64,000 nucleotides of DNA from Gordonia neofelifaecis NRRL B-59395 (GCF_000192435.1 NZ_AEUD01000003.1:1-64000); one strand, 5' to 3'; positions 25,586 through 35,744 are shown, counted from the stretch's first letter. Made by a program: numbers and translations. Notes: generated by a model from the letters alone, not told the origin.

Positions 25586-26670
25586 GCGACAAGAAGACGT
25601 CGGACACGACGACCTCAGACCAGCAGTCCGCAGACAAGAAGCCCGCAGAGTGGGCCGACGCCGATTACGTCGCGGCGAAGAACCAGTCGTTCTTCTCCCG
25701 TCTGTACTCCGGCACCGGCGCGTTCGACGTCGTCGGCAGGCGCCGTCGTATGTGGTACGTGATCTCGGGCGTGATGATGGTGATCTGCATCCTGTCGATC
25801 GCCATTCGCGGGTTCACGTTCGGCATCGACTTCGAAGGCGGCACGCAGGTGTCGTTGCCCGCGCGCGGGGACGTCACGACCAGCGAGGTCTCGAAGGTCT
25901 TCAGCGACACGCTGGGCAAGGACCCGCAGTCCGTCCAGCAGGCGGGCAGCGGCAACTCGGCGACGATCCAGGTGCGCACCGAGACGCTGACAGTCCAGGA
26001 GGGGGGTCAGCTCACACACGCGCTCGGCGAGGCGTTCAAGCCTGAGGTCACCTCGGCGGACGTGAGTGTGTCCGACGTCAGTTCCACCTGGGGCAAGGAG
26101 ATCACGCGCAAGATGCTGATCGCCCTCGCCGTGTTCCTGGTGGTGGCCTTCATCTACATCGCGATCAGATTCGACAAGGAGATGTCGATCGCCGCGATGG
26201 CCTCGCTCATCTTCGACCTCGTGGTGACCGCGGGCATCTATTCGCTCGTCGGATGGGAGATGACGCCCGCCACGGTGATCGGCCTGCTGACGATCCTGGG
26301 CTTCTCCGTGTACGACACGGTGGTCGTCTTCGACAAGGTCGAGGAGAACACCAGATCGGTGCTGGCGACGACCCGCCGAACCTACGCCGAGCAGACCAAC
26401 CTCGCCGTGAACCAGACGCTGATGCGCTCGATCAACACGACGGTGATCTCGATCCTGCCGATCATCGCGCTGATGGTCGTCGCCGTGTGGATGCTCGGTG
26501 TCGGCACCTTGAAGGATCTGGCACTGATCCAGCTGGTCGGCGTGATCGTCGGCACCTACTCGTCGGTCTTCCTCGCCTCGCCGCTGCTGGTGACGATGAA
26601 GGAGCGGACCACCGACATCAAACGCCACACGGCGAAGGTCCTCGCACGCCGAGAGCGGGTCTCCGCATGA
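25582..26670 (+). CDS. secF: Protein translocase subunit SecF
   Basis: A 362-residue partner of SecD: TM1 (about 55-75), the GIDFEGGTQ motif, a small periplasmic domain, and five C-terminal helices including the YDTVVVFDKVEEN segment typical of SecF. The N-terminal 45 residues are polar and lysine-rich. The start is GTG 25582, overlapping the secD stop. The next gene overlaps by ATGA. Confidence 0.95.
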   Translation: MSDKKTSDTTTSDQQSADKKPAEWADADYVAAKNQSFFSRLYSGTGAFDVVGRRRRMWYVISGVMMVICILSIAIRGFTFGIDFEGGTQVSLPARGDVTTSEVSKVFSDTLGKDPQSVQQAGSGNSATIQVRTETLTVQEGGQLTHALGEAFKPEVTSADVSVSDVSSTWGKEITRKMLIALAVFLVVAFIYIAIRFDKEMSIAAMASLIFDLVVTAGIYSLVGWEMTPATVIGLLTILGFSVYDTVVVFDKVEENTRSVLATTRRTYAEQTNLAVNQTLMRSINTTVISILPIIALMVVAVWMLGVGTLKDLALIQLVGVIVGTYSSVFLASPLLVTMKERTTDIKRHTAKVLARRERVSA

Positions 26671-28367
26671 TCCGCCCGCGGCTGCGCCGTGCCGCAGCGT
26701 TGCTCGCGGTGGGTGCGGCCGCGGGTGGCCTTCTCGTGGCGTGCGGCGGCGACGACCGATCCGACGTCGACTATCTCGTCGACGCCCGCGTGTCGTCCTA
26801 CAACGTGAACACCGTCGACGGACACGCGGACGGCGCGCTGATGGCGCTCTCGCGGGTGCTGCCCGGCTTCAACATCGTCGGTCCGGACGGACAGATCATC
26901 GCCGACCGTGACATCGGCACGGTGACTCCGCAGCCGGGCGGCGGCCTCACGCTGCGCTACGACTTCAATCCGGCCGCCGTCTACTCCGACGGCACCAAGC
27001 TCACCTGCGACGATCTGTTCCTCGCGGCCACCGCGATGAGCGGGACGACGCCGGGCTTCGCGGCGGCCACCAATGCCGGCTACCGCGACATCGCGAGCGT
27101 CGACTGCCGCCCCGGGGAGTCCTCGGCCACGGTCGCCTTCGCCAAGGGCCGCGAGTACGGGCAGTGGAACGAACTGTTCGGCGCGGGCACGTTGCTGCCT
27201 GCGCACGTCGTCGCACGGCTGGCGGGCGTCCCGAACGTAGTCGATCCGATCCGCTCCGGCGACAAGGCGGCGATCGCCAAGATCGTCAAGGCCTGGAACA
27301 CCGCGTTCGACATGTTGCCCGGGGCGGCGATCGACGAGAAGACGTTCGTGTCGGCGGGACCGTACCGGGTCGAGTCGTACTCGGTCGACGGCGGTCTCAA
27401 GCTGATCGAGAACGACAAGTGGTGGGGCGCCCGGCCCACGTCCGACACGATCACGGTCTGGCCGCGCGGCACCGACGGCGACACCGCGCTGGACGGATCC
27501 AAGGCGACCGTGATCGACACGGCAGACCTGGCGCTCGGCGATCGAGTGTCGGGACGGGCGTCTGCGACCACCCCCGTCGACCGGTCGACTCTCCGCGAAA
27601 CGGCACCGCTCTCGGTCACCCAACTCGTGTTCGAGGGCAGGGGAGTCGCCGCCGACCCGCTCGTTCGCAAGGCTCTGGCCTCCTGCATGCCGCGCGACTC
27701 CCTCGCCCGCCGATACGGTGCGAACGGCATCGTGTGGAACCTGCGGACCGCGTCGCCGTCCGACCCGCTCGGTCCGTCGTTGAACGTTCAGTACGGGCGC
27801 AGGTACCCGCGTTCGGATGTGCCGCGTGCCAAGGACCTGCTGTCGCAGCGGGCGGTCAGCGACACCGGGCGCCGGGCGAAGCCCACCGTGCGCATCGGGT
27901 ATCTGGCGAAGTCGCCGGAGAACGCCGACGTCGTCAAGATGATCTCCGATGCCTGTACCCCCGCCGGTTTCACCATCGAGGACGTCTCGTCGCCCGAACT
28001 GTCGGTGAACTCCCTCGGCACGGACGTCGACGCGCTGCTGCTGTCCGACGGGAGCTTCGCGGCGTCGAGCACGGCTTCGGGATTCCCGGAGGCATTCGCC
28101 CTGTACGGTGGCGACCCGCTCAATCTGTCGAAGTTCCGGAACGCCCAGGTCAGCGAGGCGATCACCGCACTGGCCGCCACACGCAGCGACAGCGCTCGGC
28201 TTCCGCTCCTGCGCACCATCGAGACGGTCGCCTGGGATGAGCTTCCGACCATCCCGCTGTACGGCACGGTGCGGGCGCGCGAGTCGTCGTTGGTGACGCA
28301 CGTGGTGCCCGGGCTCGGCGTCTCGGGAACGGGCTGGAACATGGACCGCTGGGGAGTCTCGGGGTGA
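26667..28367 (+). CDS. Solute-binding lipoprotein (family 5, peptide-type)
   Basis: A 566-residue exported lipoprotein. The signal peptide ends in a lipobox LVAC with acylated Cys26. The rest follows the SBP_bac_5 (oligopeptide-binding) fold, e.g. the segment reading AVYSDGTKLTCDDLF. M. tuberculosis has a similar lipoprotein (Rv2585c) at the same place after secF. No permease or ATPase genes are nearby, so it may not serve a classical importer. The start is ATG 26667, overlapping the secF stop. apt overlaps its own stop. Confidence 0.85.
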   Translation: MIRPRLRRAAALLAVGAAAGGLLVACGGDDRSDVDYLVDARVSSYNVNTVDGHADGALMALSRVLPGFNIVGPDGQIIADRDIGTVTPQPGGGLTLRYDFNPAAVYSDGTKLTCDDLFLAATAMSGTTPGFAAATNAGYRDIASVDCRPGESSATVAFAKGREYGQWNELFGAGTLLPAHVVARLAGVPNVVDPIRSGDKAAIAKIVKAWNTAFDMLPGAAIDEKTFVSAGPYRVESYSVDGGLKLIENDKWWGARPTSDTITVWPRGTDGDTALDGSKATVIDTADLALGDRVSGRASATTPVDRSTLRETAPLSVTQLVFEGRGVAADPLVRKALASCMPRDSLARRYGANGIVWNLRTASPSDPLGPSLNVQYGRRYPRSDVPRAKDLLSQRAVSDTGRRAKPTVRIGYLAKSPENADVVKMISDACTPAGFTIEDVSSPELSVNSLGTDVDALLLSDGSFAASSTASGFPEAFALYGGDPLNLSKFRNAQVSEAITALAATRSDSARLPLLRTIETVAWDELPTIPLYGTVRARESSLVTHVVPGLGVSGTGWNMDRWGVSG

Positions 28368-28933
28368 CGATCGACGACGGCGCGGACGTGCGCTTGGCCC
28401 GCGCCCGGGCCGCGATCGATGAGCACGCCCGACTGGTGCCCGACTTTCCCTCGCCGGGAGTCGAGTTCAAGGACCTGACGCCGGTGCTGGCCGATGCCGA
28501 CGGACTGGCCGCCGTCGTCGACGCACTCGCGCACGCCTGTGCCGGCGCCGAACTGGTGGCCGGAATCGACGCGCGCGGCTTCCTCCTCGGAGGTGCGGTG
28601 GCCCGACAGCTCGGGACCGGGCTGGTGGCGGTGCGGAAGGGCGGAAAGCTGCCGCCGCCGGTGATCGGCGTCGACTACCAACTCGAGTACGGGACCGCGC
28701 GACTGGAGATCCCGGCCGACGGCATCGACCTGGCGGGTCGACGGGTGGCGGTGATCGACGACGTTCTCGCAACCGGCGGGACGGTGGTTGCGGCGACGCG
28801 TCTGCTCGAGCAGGCGGGCGCGAGAGTCGACACGATCGCGGTGATCATGGAGCTCGCGGGCTTCCCGGGGCGGGCCATGATCTCGGCGGGCGCCGGACCT
28901 GGCGTTCGCGTGCATAACCTCTGTCTGGGCTGA
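28364..28933 (+). CDS. apt: Adenine phosphoribosyltransferase
   Basis: A 189-residue purine-salvage enzyme joining adenine and PRPP to give AMP. The PRPP loop is [14 protein letters not shown], and the substrate-side segment [12 protein letters not shown] is conserved. The start is GTG 28364 in a 4-base overlap with the lipoprotein gene. It sits just upstream of relA, as in many actinobacteria. Confidence 0.93.
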   Translation: MTIDDGADVRLARARAAIDEHARLVPDFPSPGVEFKDLTPVLADADGLAAVVDALAHACAGAELVAGIDARGFLLGGAVARQLGTGLVAVRKGGKLPPPVIGVDYQLEYGTARLEIPADGIDLAGRRVAVIDDVLATGGTVVAATRLLEQAGARVDTIAVIMELAGFPGRAMISAGAGPGVRVHNLCLG

Positions 28934-28934
28934 G

Positions 28935-28940
28935 TACCAT
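28935..28940 (+). promoter_or_regulatory. -10-like TACCAT before relA, leaderless arrangement
   Basis: TACCAT ends six bases before the relA ATG at 28947. There is no Shine-Dalgarno in the 13-base gap after apt. This suggests relA has its own leaderless transcript besides read-through from the sec operon. Confidence 0.35.
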
Positions 28941-28946
28941 CGCGTT

Positions 28947-31241
28947 ATGAGCGATCCCGATACCAAGCGCCCGGACGACGGTTCTCCGCTGAGTTCGCGC
29001 CGCGTGCGTGCGCGCTTGGCCCGCCGGATGACGGCACCGCCGCGCAGTGGCGTGGCGCCGGTCCTGGAGCCGCTCGTCACCCTGCACCGCGAGGTGTATC
29101 CGAAGGCCGACGTCGCCGTGCTGCAGCAGGCGTACTCCGTCGCCGAGGAGCATCACTCCGGCCAGTTCCGGAAGTCCGGCGACCCCTACATCACCCATCC
29201 GCTCGCGGTCGCGACCATTCTGGCCGACCTCGGGATGGATACGACGACGCTGGTCGCCGCGTTGCTGCACGACACGGTCGAGGACACCGGCTACTCGCTG
29301 GACCAGTTGGAGGCGGACTTCGGCACCGAGGTCGCGCATCTCGTCGACGGCGTCACCAAGCTCGACAAGGTGGCACTGGGCAGTGCCGCGGAGGCCGAGA
29401 CCATTCGCAAGATGATCATCGCGATGGCGCGCGACCCGCGCGTGCTGGTGATCAAGGTCGCCGACCGGCTCCACAACATGCGCACCATGCGTTTCCTGCC
29501 GCCGGAGAAGCAGGCGCGTAAGGCTCGCGAGACACTCGAGGTCATCGCGCCGCTCGCGCACCGGCTCGGCATGGCGACCGTCAAATGGGAGCTGGAGGAC
29601 CTCGCGTTCGCGATCCTGCACCCGAAGAAGTACGAGGAGATCGTCCGGCTCGTCGCCGATCGGGCGCCCAGCCGCGACACGTACCTGGCCCGCGTGCGGT
29701 CGGACCTGAACACCGCACTCGGTGCGTCGCGGATCACCGCGACCGTCGAGGGGCGGCCGAAGCACTACTGGTCGATCTATCAGAAGATGATCGTCAAGGG
29801 TAAGGACTTCGACGACATCCACGACCTCGTCGGGATGCGCATCCTCTGCGACGAGGTGCGTGACTGCTATGCGGCGATCGGCGTCGTGCACTCGCTGTGG
29901 CAGCCGATGGCGGGCCGATTCAAGGACTACATCGCACAGCCGAGTTTCGGCGTGTACCAGTCGCTGCACACCACGGTGATCGGACCGGAGGGCAAGCCGC
30001 TGGAGGTGCAGATCCGGACGTTCGAGATGCACCGGACGGCCGAGTTCGGCATCGCGGCGCACTGGCGGTACAAGGAGGGCCGAAAAGGTAAGGGCCGCAA
30101 GGCGACCGATGTCGCCGAAGTGGACGACATGGCGTGGATGCGGCAGCTGCTGGACTGGCAGCGAGAAGCGGCCGACCCCGGCGAGTTCCTGGAGTCGCTG
30201 CGGTACGACCTCGCCGTCAAGGAGATCTTCGTCTTCACGCCGAAGGGCGACGTGATCACGCTGCCCGCGGGATCGACGCCGATCGACTTCGCCTATGCGG
30301 TGCACACCGAGGTGGGGCATCGCTGCATCGGTGCCCGCGTGAACGGCAGGCTCGTCGCGCTGGAGCGTGCCCTGGAGAACGGTGAGGTCGTCGAGGTCTT
30401 CACGTCGAAGGCGGAGAACGCCGGTCCGAGCAAGGACTGGCAGAACTTCGTCGTCTCGCCGCGCGCGAAGGCCAAGATTCGGCAGTGGTTCGCCAAGGAG
30501 CGTCGCGAGGAGGCGCTCGAGGCGGGCAAGGAGGCGATCATCAAGGAGGTCCGCCGCGGCGGACTCCCGGTGCATCGGCTGCTGTCGGGTGAGTCGGTCA
30601 ACGCCCTTGCGAAGGAGTTCGGCTTCGCGGACGTCGACGCCCTCTACACCGCGGTCGGTGAGAATCACGTCCCGGCCGGGCGCGTGGTGCATCGCCTCGT
30701 CGCGATGCTCGGCGGGGTGGACGCCGCTGAGGAGGAGATCGCGAACCGGGCGACGCCGTCGTCGACGACCCGGCGCAGGCAGAGCGGCGACAGCGGTGTG
30801 GTGGTCGAGGGTATCGACAACGTCCTGGTCAAACTCGCGAAGTGCTGCACTCCGGTGCCGGGCGACGAGATCCTCGGGTTCGTCACCCGCGGCGGCGGAG
30901 TGAGCGTTCATCGCGCGGACTGCACCAACGCCGACGACCTCCGCGGCCAGCCCGAGCGGCTCATCCAGGTGAGCTGGGCGCCGAACCCTTCGTCGGTGTT
31001 CCTGGTCGCGATCCAGGTGGAGGCGCTGGACCGTCACCGGCTGCTCTCCGATGTGACCCGGGTGCTCGCCGACGAGCGGGTCAACATCCTGTCGGCCTCG
31101 CTGACCACCAACCGCGATCGTGTCGCGGTCAGCAAGTTCACCTTCGAGATGGGCGACCCCAAGCACCTCGGTCACGTCCTGAACGTGGTCCGCAATGTGG
31201 AAGGCGTCTACGACGTGTACCGGGTGACCTCCGCCGCCTGA
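28947..31241 (+). CDS. relA: Bifunctional (p)ppGpp synthetase/hydrolase
   Basis: A 764-residue long RelA/SpoT homologue controlling the stringent response. Domains in order: HD hydrolase (His84, His108-Asp109 in HDTVEDT), synthetase (about 230-390), TGS (about 405-465), helical/zinc-finger region with CCTP, and C-terminal ACT (about 685-764). Intact HDTVEDT implies real hydrolase activity. Length matches Mycobacteriales Rel. It is the last gene of the yajC-secDF-lipoprotein-apt run. Confidence 0.96.
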   Translation: MSDPDTKRPDDGSPLSSRRVRARLARRMTAPPRSGVAPVLEPLVTLHREVYPKADVAVLQQAYSVAEEHHSGQFRKSGDPYITHPLAVATILADLGMDTTTLVAALLHDTVEDTGYSLDQLEADFGTEVAHLVDGVTKLDKVALGSAAEAETIRKMIIAMARDPRVLVIKVADRLHNMRTMRFLPPEKQARKARETLEVIAPLAHRLGMATVKWELEDLAFAILHPKKYEEIVRLVADRAPSRDTYLARVRSDLNTALGASRITATVEGRPKHYWSIYQKMIVKGKDFDDIHDLVGMRILCDEVRDCYAAIGVVHSLWQPMAGRFKDYIAQPSFGVYQSLHTTVIGPEGKPLEVQIRTFEMHRTAEFGIAAHWRYKEGRKGKGRKATDVAEVDDMAWMRQLLDWQREAADPGEFLESLRYDLAVKEIFVFTPKGDVITLPAGSTPIDFAYAVHTEVGHRCIGARVNGRLVALERALENGEVVEVFTSKAENAGPSKDWQNFVVSPRAKAKIRQWFAKERREEALEAGKEAIIKEVRRGGLPVHRLLSGESVNALAKEFGFADVDALYTAVGENHVPAGRVVHRLVAMLGGVDAAEEEIANRATPSSTTRRRQSGDSGVVVEGIDNVLVKLAKCCTPVPGDEILGFVTRGGGVSVHRADCTNADDLRGQPERLIQVSWAPNPSSVFLVAIQVEALDRHRLLSDVTRVLADERVNILSASLTTNRDRVAVSKFTFEMGDPKHLGHVLNVVRNVEGVYDVYRVTSAA

Positions 31242-31320
31242 GGCGTCTGGTCTCCATGCGCCTCGTCACTTCGTTCCTCGGCTTACTCGACCGGCCTGGG
31301 CAGGAATCGGGTGCCCTTTG

Positions 31321-31482
31321 ACTCGGTGCGGGAGTGTCTTCCGGGTGCGCGAGTGACCCTTAGATTCGGTGCGGCATTTCTTCAGGGTGACCCTATCGGT
31401 TCGGGGCGGCGCGTTCTTCAGGTGGTCGAGTGGCCCCCGATGAGTCCGTCGGCGCCTCCTTCAGGGCGATCGAGTAAGTGGA
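31321..31482. repeat. Four degenerate tandem units of about 35-45 bp
   Basis: Units begin near 31321, 31365, 31400 and 31446. They share a core TTCGGTGCGG, then TTCTTCAGGGTG, then a GAGTGRCCC-like end, with many substitutions and small length changes. They fill the first half of the 439-base gap after relA (31242-31680). I see no gene in the gap. Confidence 0.5.
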
Positions 31483-31720
31483 GGAGCGAAGCGACGGAGC
31501 GCATCGAGATCGGTCTCGTGACCTAAGCGTCCCCGTGACGGCTGTTGGTGGACTATGTGTCCACGACGTGCGCTGAGGGGGACGGGTAGGTCGGGTGCCG
31601 GGGTCTCGATGCGACGAAGCGCATCGAGATCGGCACTGTGGCCGGATCTCGATGCGCTCGGAGTGGATTTCGCGCTCGGGCTACTCGTCGATCGAGGTGG
31701 TCTCGATGACCATCGGGGTC
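31469..31720. repeat. Dispersed intergenic palindrome family, three copies
   Basis: Copies at 31469-31512, 31603-31631 and 31645-31720 share GCGCATCGAGATC or its reverse complement GATCTCGATGCGC, with GAGCGAAGCG-type centres. The middle copy folds into a 10-bp hairpin (31604-31613 with 31620-31629). The third extends into the 3' end of the ppiB frame. Such sequences recur between genes in Gordonia-like genomes. The family name and copy number elsewhere are unknown to me. Confidence 0.55.
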
Positions 31721-32604
31721 TTCGGGAAGCCGTTGGTGTCGGTGCCGATCGGGCCCGGATCGATGCCGCCCGCGACCACCTTGTCGACGATCTTCATGCC
31801 GGCGTCGTCGACGGTGCCGACCACGGCGAGCGTCGGAGAGAGCTGAGTGTCCTTGGTCACGATGAAGAACTGGGCGCTGCCGGTGTTCGCGACGCCGGAC
31901 TGCTCATCGTTGCGATTGGCGATCGCCACCGTCCCGCGGGGATAGATGACCGGAGGAGTCATGCCCATCTGCAGCATCTGAGGGCTGATCTCGCCCTCCT
32001 TGAGATCGGTGGGATTCTCGTCGGGGCTGCTCCAGCCCGGGGATCCCGCACCGGTTCGAGTCGGATCGCCGCACTGCAGGATGTGCAGCTGGTCGCTCTG
32101 CGCGAGGCGATGGCAGTCGGTGCCGTCGTAGTAGTGATTGTCCGACAGCGAGACGATCGCATTGACGTTGCACGGAGCCTCGGAGCGGTCGAGCGTGATG
32201 GGCACGTCGCCGAGGTTCGTGTTCAGGGTCCAGCCGACGGTTCCGGTGTTGAGCGTCCGGCTCGGCGGCATGGGGGAGGTGCGTGCTTTCTTACTGCCCT
32301 CGCGCATGAACTCCAGCAGGTCGAGCGCACACTCGACACTCCGTGCCATGGACTGCGACTGGGGACGCCCGAGCGACATCACCTGGGACCTGCTCCTCGA
32401 CGGACTTCAGGGTCTTGTCCCAGTTGTCGTCGGCCTTGGTGTAGGTGCACTCGGTGTGCCGCTCGTCGTCCCAGTGCTTGTAGTAGAAGTAGCCGCCCAC
32501 GGCGACGGCCGCGAGGACGACGACACTGCACACGGAGATGATCGTGATCCGTCGCCGGCGAGCGGCGAGACGTTCGCTCTCGAGCCGTTCTTCCAGCTTA
32601 CGGC
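31681..32604 (-). pseudogene. ppiB: Disrupted peptidyl-prolyl isomerase (cyclophilin), PpiB-like
   Basis: Two minus-strand frames together make one PpiB-like membrane-anchored cyclophilin. The upstream frame (to 32291) reads a basic RKLEERL segment, a transmembrane helix (VCSVVVLAAVAVGGY) and a short stalk. The cyclophilin domain is in another frame (31681 to about 32385), with CHRL, LQCGDP, YPRGTVAIAN and SAQFFIV. Removing one base of the GGG at 32385-32387 joins them smoothly as SVEEQVQVMSLGRPQ. In addition, no start codon is found in frame: the coding strand enters a C14 run just before RRKLEERL and a TAG lies upstream. The gene is either broken in this strain or affected by sequence errors. 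M. tuberculosis has ppiB (Rv2582) in the same place between relA and Rv2581c. Confidence 0.75.
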
Positions 32605-32618
32605 GGGGGGGGGGGGGG
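32605..32618. repeat. Homopolymer of 14 G
   Basis: An uninterrupted run of 14 Gs on the plus strand lies exactly where the N-terminal codons of the ppiB-like gene are expected. No other run of this size occurs in the window. It may be a slippage-prone tract or an assembly artefact. Confidence 0.9.
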
Positions 32619-32811
32619 CGGAGCCGTCGATCGAGCGACTGCTGCTAGTCGCACGGCCCGGTGTCGGCGGCGCGGCCGCGGCGTGTGGAACGGGACACTG
32701 TCAGTACAGCGGGCCCCATGCTATCGCAGCGTTCATCGGGACCGATGAGACAATAGTGCCCGACGTGTCGTCCAGGCAGACCGCCGGACGCTGACGAGGA
32801 GGTGCACCACC

Positions 32812-33495
32812 GTGCTGATCGCCGGGTTCCCCGCTGGCATGTTCCAGACAAACTGCTATCTGGTGGCCGAAGACCGCGGCAGCGACGCCGTGATCATCGA
32901 TCCCGGACAGGACGCGGCCCCGCGCGTCCGCGAGGCACTCGCTGAGTACGACCTGACACCGGTCGCCGTCTTCCTCACCCACGGCCACCTCGATCACACG
33001 TGGAATGCCACCGAGCTCGCCGATGAGTTCTCGATTCCGGTCTACATCCACGCCGACGACCGGCCGATGCTCACCGACCCGGGCATGGGCCTGGGCAGCG
33101 CGCTGTCATCGATGATCGGCGACATGACGTTCGTCGAGCCCGAGAAGGTGATCGAGTTCGTCGACGGCGAGGACGTCGACGCGGCGGGGATCCGGTGGGC
33201 GGTCGACCACGCGCCGGGACACTCGCGCGGCAGCGTGCTGCTGTCGCCGGACGCGGCGGAGGTCTGCTTCTCCGGCGACGTGCTGTTCAATGGATCGATC
33301 GGGCGCACCGACCTGCCCGGCGGCAGTCACCAGCAACTGCTCGACTCGATCGCGGCCAAGCTGATGGGCCGCGACGACGACCTCGTGATCCTCCCGGGTC
33401 ACGGACCTCAGACCACGATCGGCGCCGAGCGGGCGTCCAACCCGTTCCTGCTCGACCTCCCCGACGCGAACAAGAAAGGACGTTTCGGACTGTGA
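32812..33495 (+). CDS. Metallo-beta-lactamase-fold hydrolase (glyoxalase II-like)
   Basis: A 227-residue MBL-fold enzyme with the zinc motif THGHLDH (His57, His59, Asp61, His62), a later ligand His in DHAPGHSRG and an Asp in FSGDVLF. It resembles hydroxyacylglutathione hydrolase-like proteins and M. tuberculosis Rv2581c, which sits in the same place. The true substrate is unknown. The start is GTG 32812 behind a perfect AGGAGGTG. hisS overlaps its stop by four bases. Confidence 0.85.
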   Translation: MLIAGFPAGMFQTNCYLVAEDRGSDAVIIDPGQDAAPRVREALAEYDLTPVAVFLTHGHLDHTWNATELADEFSIPVYIHADDRPMLTDPGMGLGSALSSMIGDMTFVEPEKVIEFVDGEDVDAAGIRWAVDHAPGHSRGSVLLSPDAAEVCFSGDVLFNGSIGRTDLPGGSHQQLLDSIAAKLMGRDDDLVILPGHGPQTTIGAERASNPFLLDLPDANKKGRFGL

Positions 33496-34763
33496 GTGGA
33501 GAATTTGCGGCGCCGAAAGGCATCCCGGACTACTTCCCACCGGCCTCGGCCGACTTCCTCGCGGTACGGAACGCGCTGACCGGAGCGGCGCATCGTGCGG
33601 GCTACGGGCACATCGAGCTGCCGATCTTCGAGGACACCGCGCTGTTCGCGCGCGGCGTCGGCGAGTCGACCGATGTCGTGAGCAAGGAGATGTACACCTT
33701 CGCCGACCGCGGTGGGCGATCGGTGACTCTCCGCCCGGAGGGCACCGCGGGCGTCATGCGCGCGGTCATCCAGCATGGACTCGACCGCGGGCAGCTTCCG
33801 GTGAAGCTCTGTTACGCGGGTCCGTTCTTCCGCTACGAGCGGCCCCAGGCGGGACGCTACCGGCAGCTGCAGCAGGTCGGCATCGAGGCCATCGGCGTAG
33901 ACGACCCGGCCCTCGACGCCGAGGTGATCGCGGTGGCGGACGAGGGATACAAGCGTCTCGGACTCTCCGGCTACCGGCTCGAACTCACCTCGCTGGGCGA
34001 CGACACCTGCCGGCCCCAGTATCGGGAGGCGTTGCAGCAGTTCCTCTTCGGTCTCGACCTCGATGACGCGACGCGTGCCAGGGCGGAGATCAATCCGCTC
34101 CGCGTGCTCGACGACAAGCGTCCGGAGATCAAGGAGGCGACGGTGAACGCCCCGCTGATGCTCGATCACCTCAGCGAGTCCGCACGCGATCACTTCGAGC
34201 AGGTCCGCAGCCACCTCGACCGGCTCGGCGTCGACTACGTGATCAACCCGCGACTGGTGCGCGGGCTGGACTACTACACCAAGACGACCTTCGAGTTCGT
34301 TCACGACGGTCTCGGCGCGCAGTCGGGAATCGGCGGCGGCGGCCGGTACGACGGCCTCATGCGGCAGATCGGCGGCAAGCAGGAGCTCTCGGGCATCGGT
34401 TTCGGGATCGGCGTCGACCGCACGGTTCTCGCACTGGAGGCCGAAGGCGTGTCCGTCGCAGGCGAGGGGCGCGTCCAGGTCTTCGGCGTTCCACTCGGCG
34501 TGGCGGCGAAGAGCGAATTGGTCGCTGTCGCAGCGCAGCTGCGCGCCGCGGGCGTCAGCGTCGACCTGGCGTACGGCGACCGCGGACTCAAGGGTGCGAT
34601 GAAGGCCGCGGACCGTTCCGGTGCGCGACTGGCACTGGTCCTCGGCGACCGCGAACTCGAGGAGCGGACGATCGAACTCAAGGACCTGTCGAACGGCGAG
34701 CAGCGGAAGGTGAGCCTCGACGAGGTCGTGCCGACGGTGGTCGCCGCGCTGGCGACCGCATAA
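33492..34763 (+). CDS. hisS: Histidyl-tRNA synthetase
   Basis: A 423-residue class II synthetase. Motif 2 is in [12 protein letters not shown], the histidine-A signature is [11 protein letters not shown], and motif 3 is in [10 protein letters not shown]. The C-terminal anticodon-binding domain starts near residue 325. The start is GTG 33492 in a 4-base overlap with the MBL gene. The longer upstream frame from 33195 is not part of it. Confidence 0.96.
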   Translation: MSGEFAAPKGIPDYFPPASADFLAVRNALTGAAHRAGYGHIELPIFEDTALFARGVGESTDVVSKEMYTFADRGGRSVTLRPEGTAGVMRAVIQHGLDRGQLPVKLCYAGPFFRYERPQAGRYRQLQQVGIEAIGVDDPALDAEVIAVADEGYKRLGLSGYRLELTSLGDDTCRPQYREALQQFLFGLDLDDATRARAEINPLRVLDDKRPEIKEATVNAPLMLDHLSESARDHFEQVRSHLDRLGVDYVINPRLVRGLDYYTKTTFEFVHDGLGAQSGIGGGGRYDGLMRQIGGKQELSGIGFGIGVDRTVLALEAEGVSVAGEGRVQVFGVPLGVAAKSELVAVAAQLRAAGVSVDLAYGDRGLKGAMKAADRSGARLALVLGDRELEERTIELKDLSNGEQRKVSLDEVVPTVVAALATA

Positions 34764-34773
34764 CGCAGGACCC

Positions 34774-34831
34774 GCTCCCCGAACCTGCATCCGCGGACGT
34801 CCGGACATCCGCGGCTGCAGGTTCGGGGAGC
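34774..34831. terminator. Long hairpin between convergent hisS and metallopeptidase genes
   Basis: A 16-bp stem (34774-34789 with 34816-34831) continues, after one mismatch, into a 7-bp inner stem (34791-34797 with 34808-34814) with a 10-base loop. There is no T-run on either strand. Its place between two convergent genes fits a bidirectional terminator. Confidence 0.7.
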
Positions 34832-34862
34832 GGCTGTCGCCGGCAGCGTGCCGGCGGGCTGT

Positions 34863-35744
34863 CTACAGATCGTTCGTCGAGAACGTGTCGCAGCGGCGTG
34901 GATCGCCGCCGTTGTAGCCGATCTGGAACCAGCGCACGCGCTGGTCGGCCGAGCCGTGTGTCCAGCTCTCGGGATTCGAGCGGGATCCCTGGATGGTGTC
35001 GTCGCCGATCGCCTTCGCGGTCGTGATGACCGATTGGATCTGCTCCTGAGTCAGGGGCTCGAGCATCGCGTCCGGTCCCTTGTCTGCGTGGTACGCCCAC
35101 ACGCCGGCCAGGCAGTCGGCCTGCAGTTCGATCCGCACCGAGCCCGCATTGCCCATGCGCTGGCCCTTCGCGAGGACGCCGGTCAGGTTCTCGACGTGGT
35201 GGCCGAACTCGTGGGCCACCACATACTCCTGGGCGAGCGGGCCGTCCGAGCCGCCCATCCGCTTGAGGTCGGCGAAGAACGACGGATCGAAGTACGCCGT
35301 CTGGTCGGCGGGGCAGTAGAACGGGCCCATGGCCGACGACGCGGCGCCGCATCCGGTGCGGATGCTGCCGCTGAAGATCGTGGTCGCGGGCTGCGTGTAG
35401 CCGTTCATCTGCTTCGACCACACCTTGTTGAGACTGTTCGTCGTCGCGACGATGCGGCAGACGTCGTCGGTGTTCGCCGACTCGGTGGTCGTGCAGGCGT
35501 CGATCCGCTGCTGCAGTGCCGCGTTGCCTCCGGATCCGGGTGCGCCGGGTGCGGCCTGCTGGCTCGATGAATCGCCGCCGAGGATGTCGCCGGGGTTGAG
35601 CCCGAAGAGCAGCGCGACGATGGTGACGATCAACCCCACCCCGCCGCCCAACGCGATCCTGCCGCCGCCGAAGCCGCCCCCGCCGCCGGAGCCGCCTGCC
35701 GAGACCCCGCTTGTGTCGAGCGAGCCGCCCCCCTGAAAAGTCAT
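34863..35744 (-). CDS. YpfJ-family membrane-anchored zinc metallopeptidase
   Basis: A 293-residue protein: glycine-rich cytosolic start, one transmembrane helix (about 30-48), a short linker and an extracytoplasmic peptidase domain with the zinc motif HEFGHH (His178, Glu179, His182) and a downstream ELQADCLAG that should supply the third ligand. This is the neutral zinc metallopeptidase (KPN_02809/YpfJ) family, with no established substrate. Several Cys residues outside the membrane could form disulfides. It is a single gene, convergent with hisS and divergent from aspS. Confidence 0.88.
   Translation of the reverse strand: MTFQGGGSLDTSGVSAGGSGGGGGFGGGRIALGGGVGLIVTIVALLFGLNPGDILGGDSSSQQAAPGAPGSGGNAALQQRIDACTTTESANTDDVCRIVATTNSLNKVWSKQMNGYTQPATTIFSGSIRTGCGAASSAMGPFYCPADQTAYFDPSFFADLKRMGGSDGPLAQEYVVAHEFGHHVENLTGVLAKGQRMGNAGSVRIELQADCLAGVWAYHADKGPDAMLEPLTQEQIQSVITTAKAIGDDTIQGSRSNPESWTHGSADQRVRWFQIGYNGGDPRRCDTFSTNDL

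Noticed and set aside
26667-28367. A peptide ABC importer operon
   Set aside because: Only the binding lipoprotein is present; flanking genes are secF and apt.
31311-31526. A 71-codon plus-strand frame in the relA-ppiB gap
   Set aside because: It coincides with the degenerate repeats and has no ribosome site or homology.
31321-31720. CRISPR array
   Set aside because: Units are diverged, unequally spaced and without unique spacers; no cas genes are present.
32645-32851. A 68-codon minus-strand frame upstream of the ppiB region
   Set aside because: It ends at the in-frame TAG before the G14 tract, lies opposite the ribosome site and start of the MBL gene, and lacks similarity to a PpiB N-terminus.
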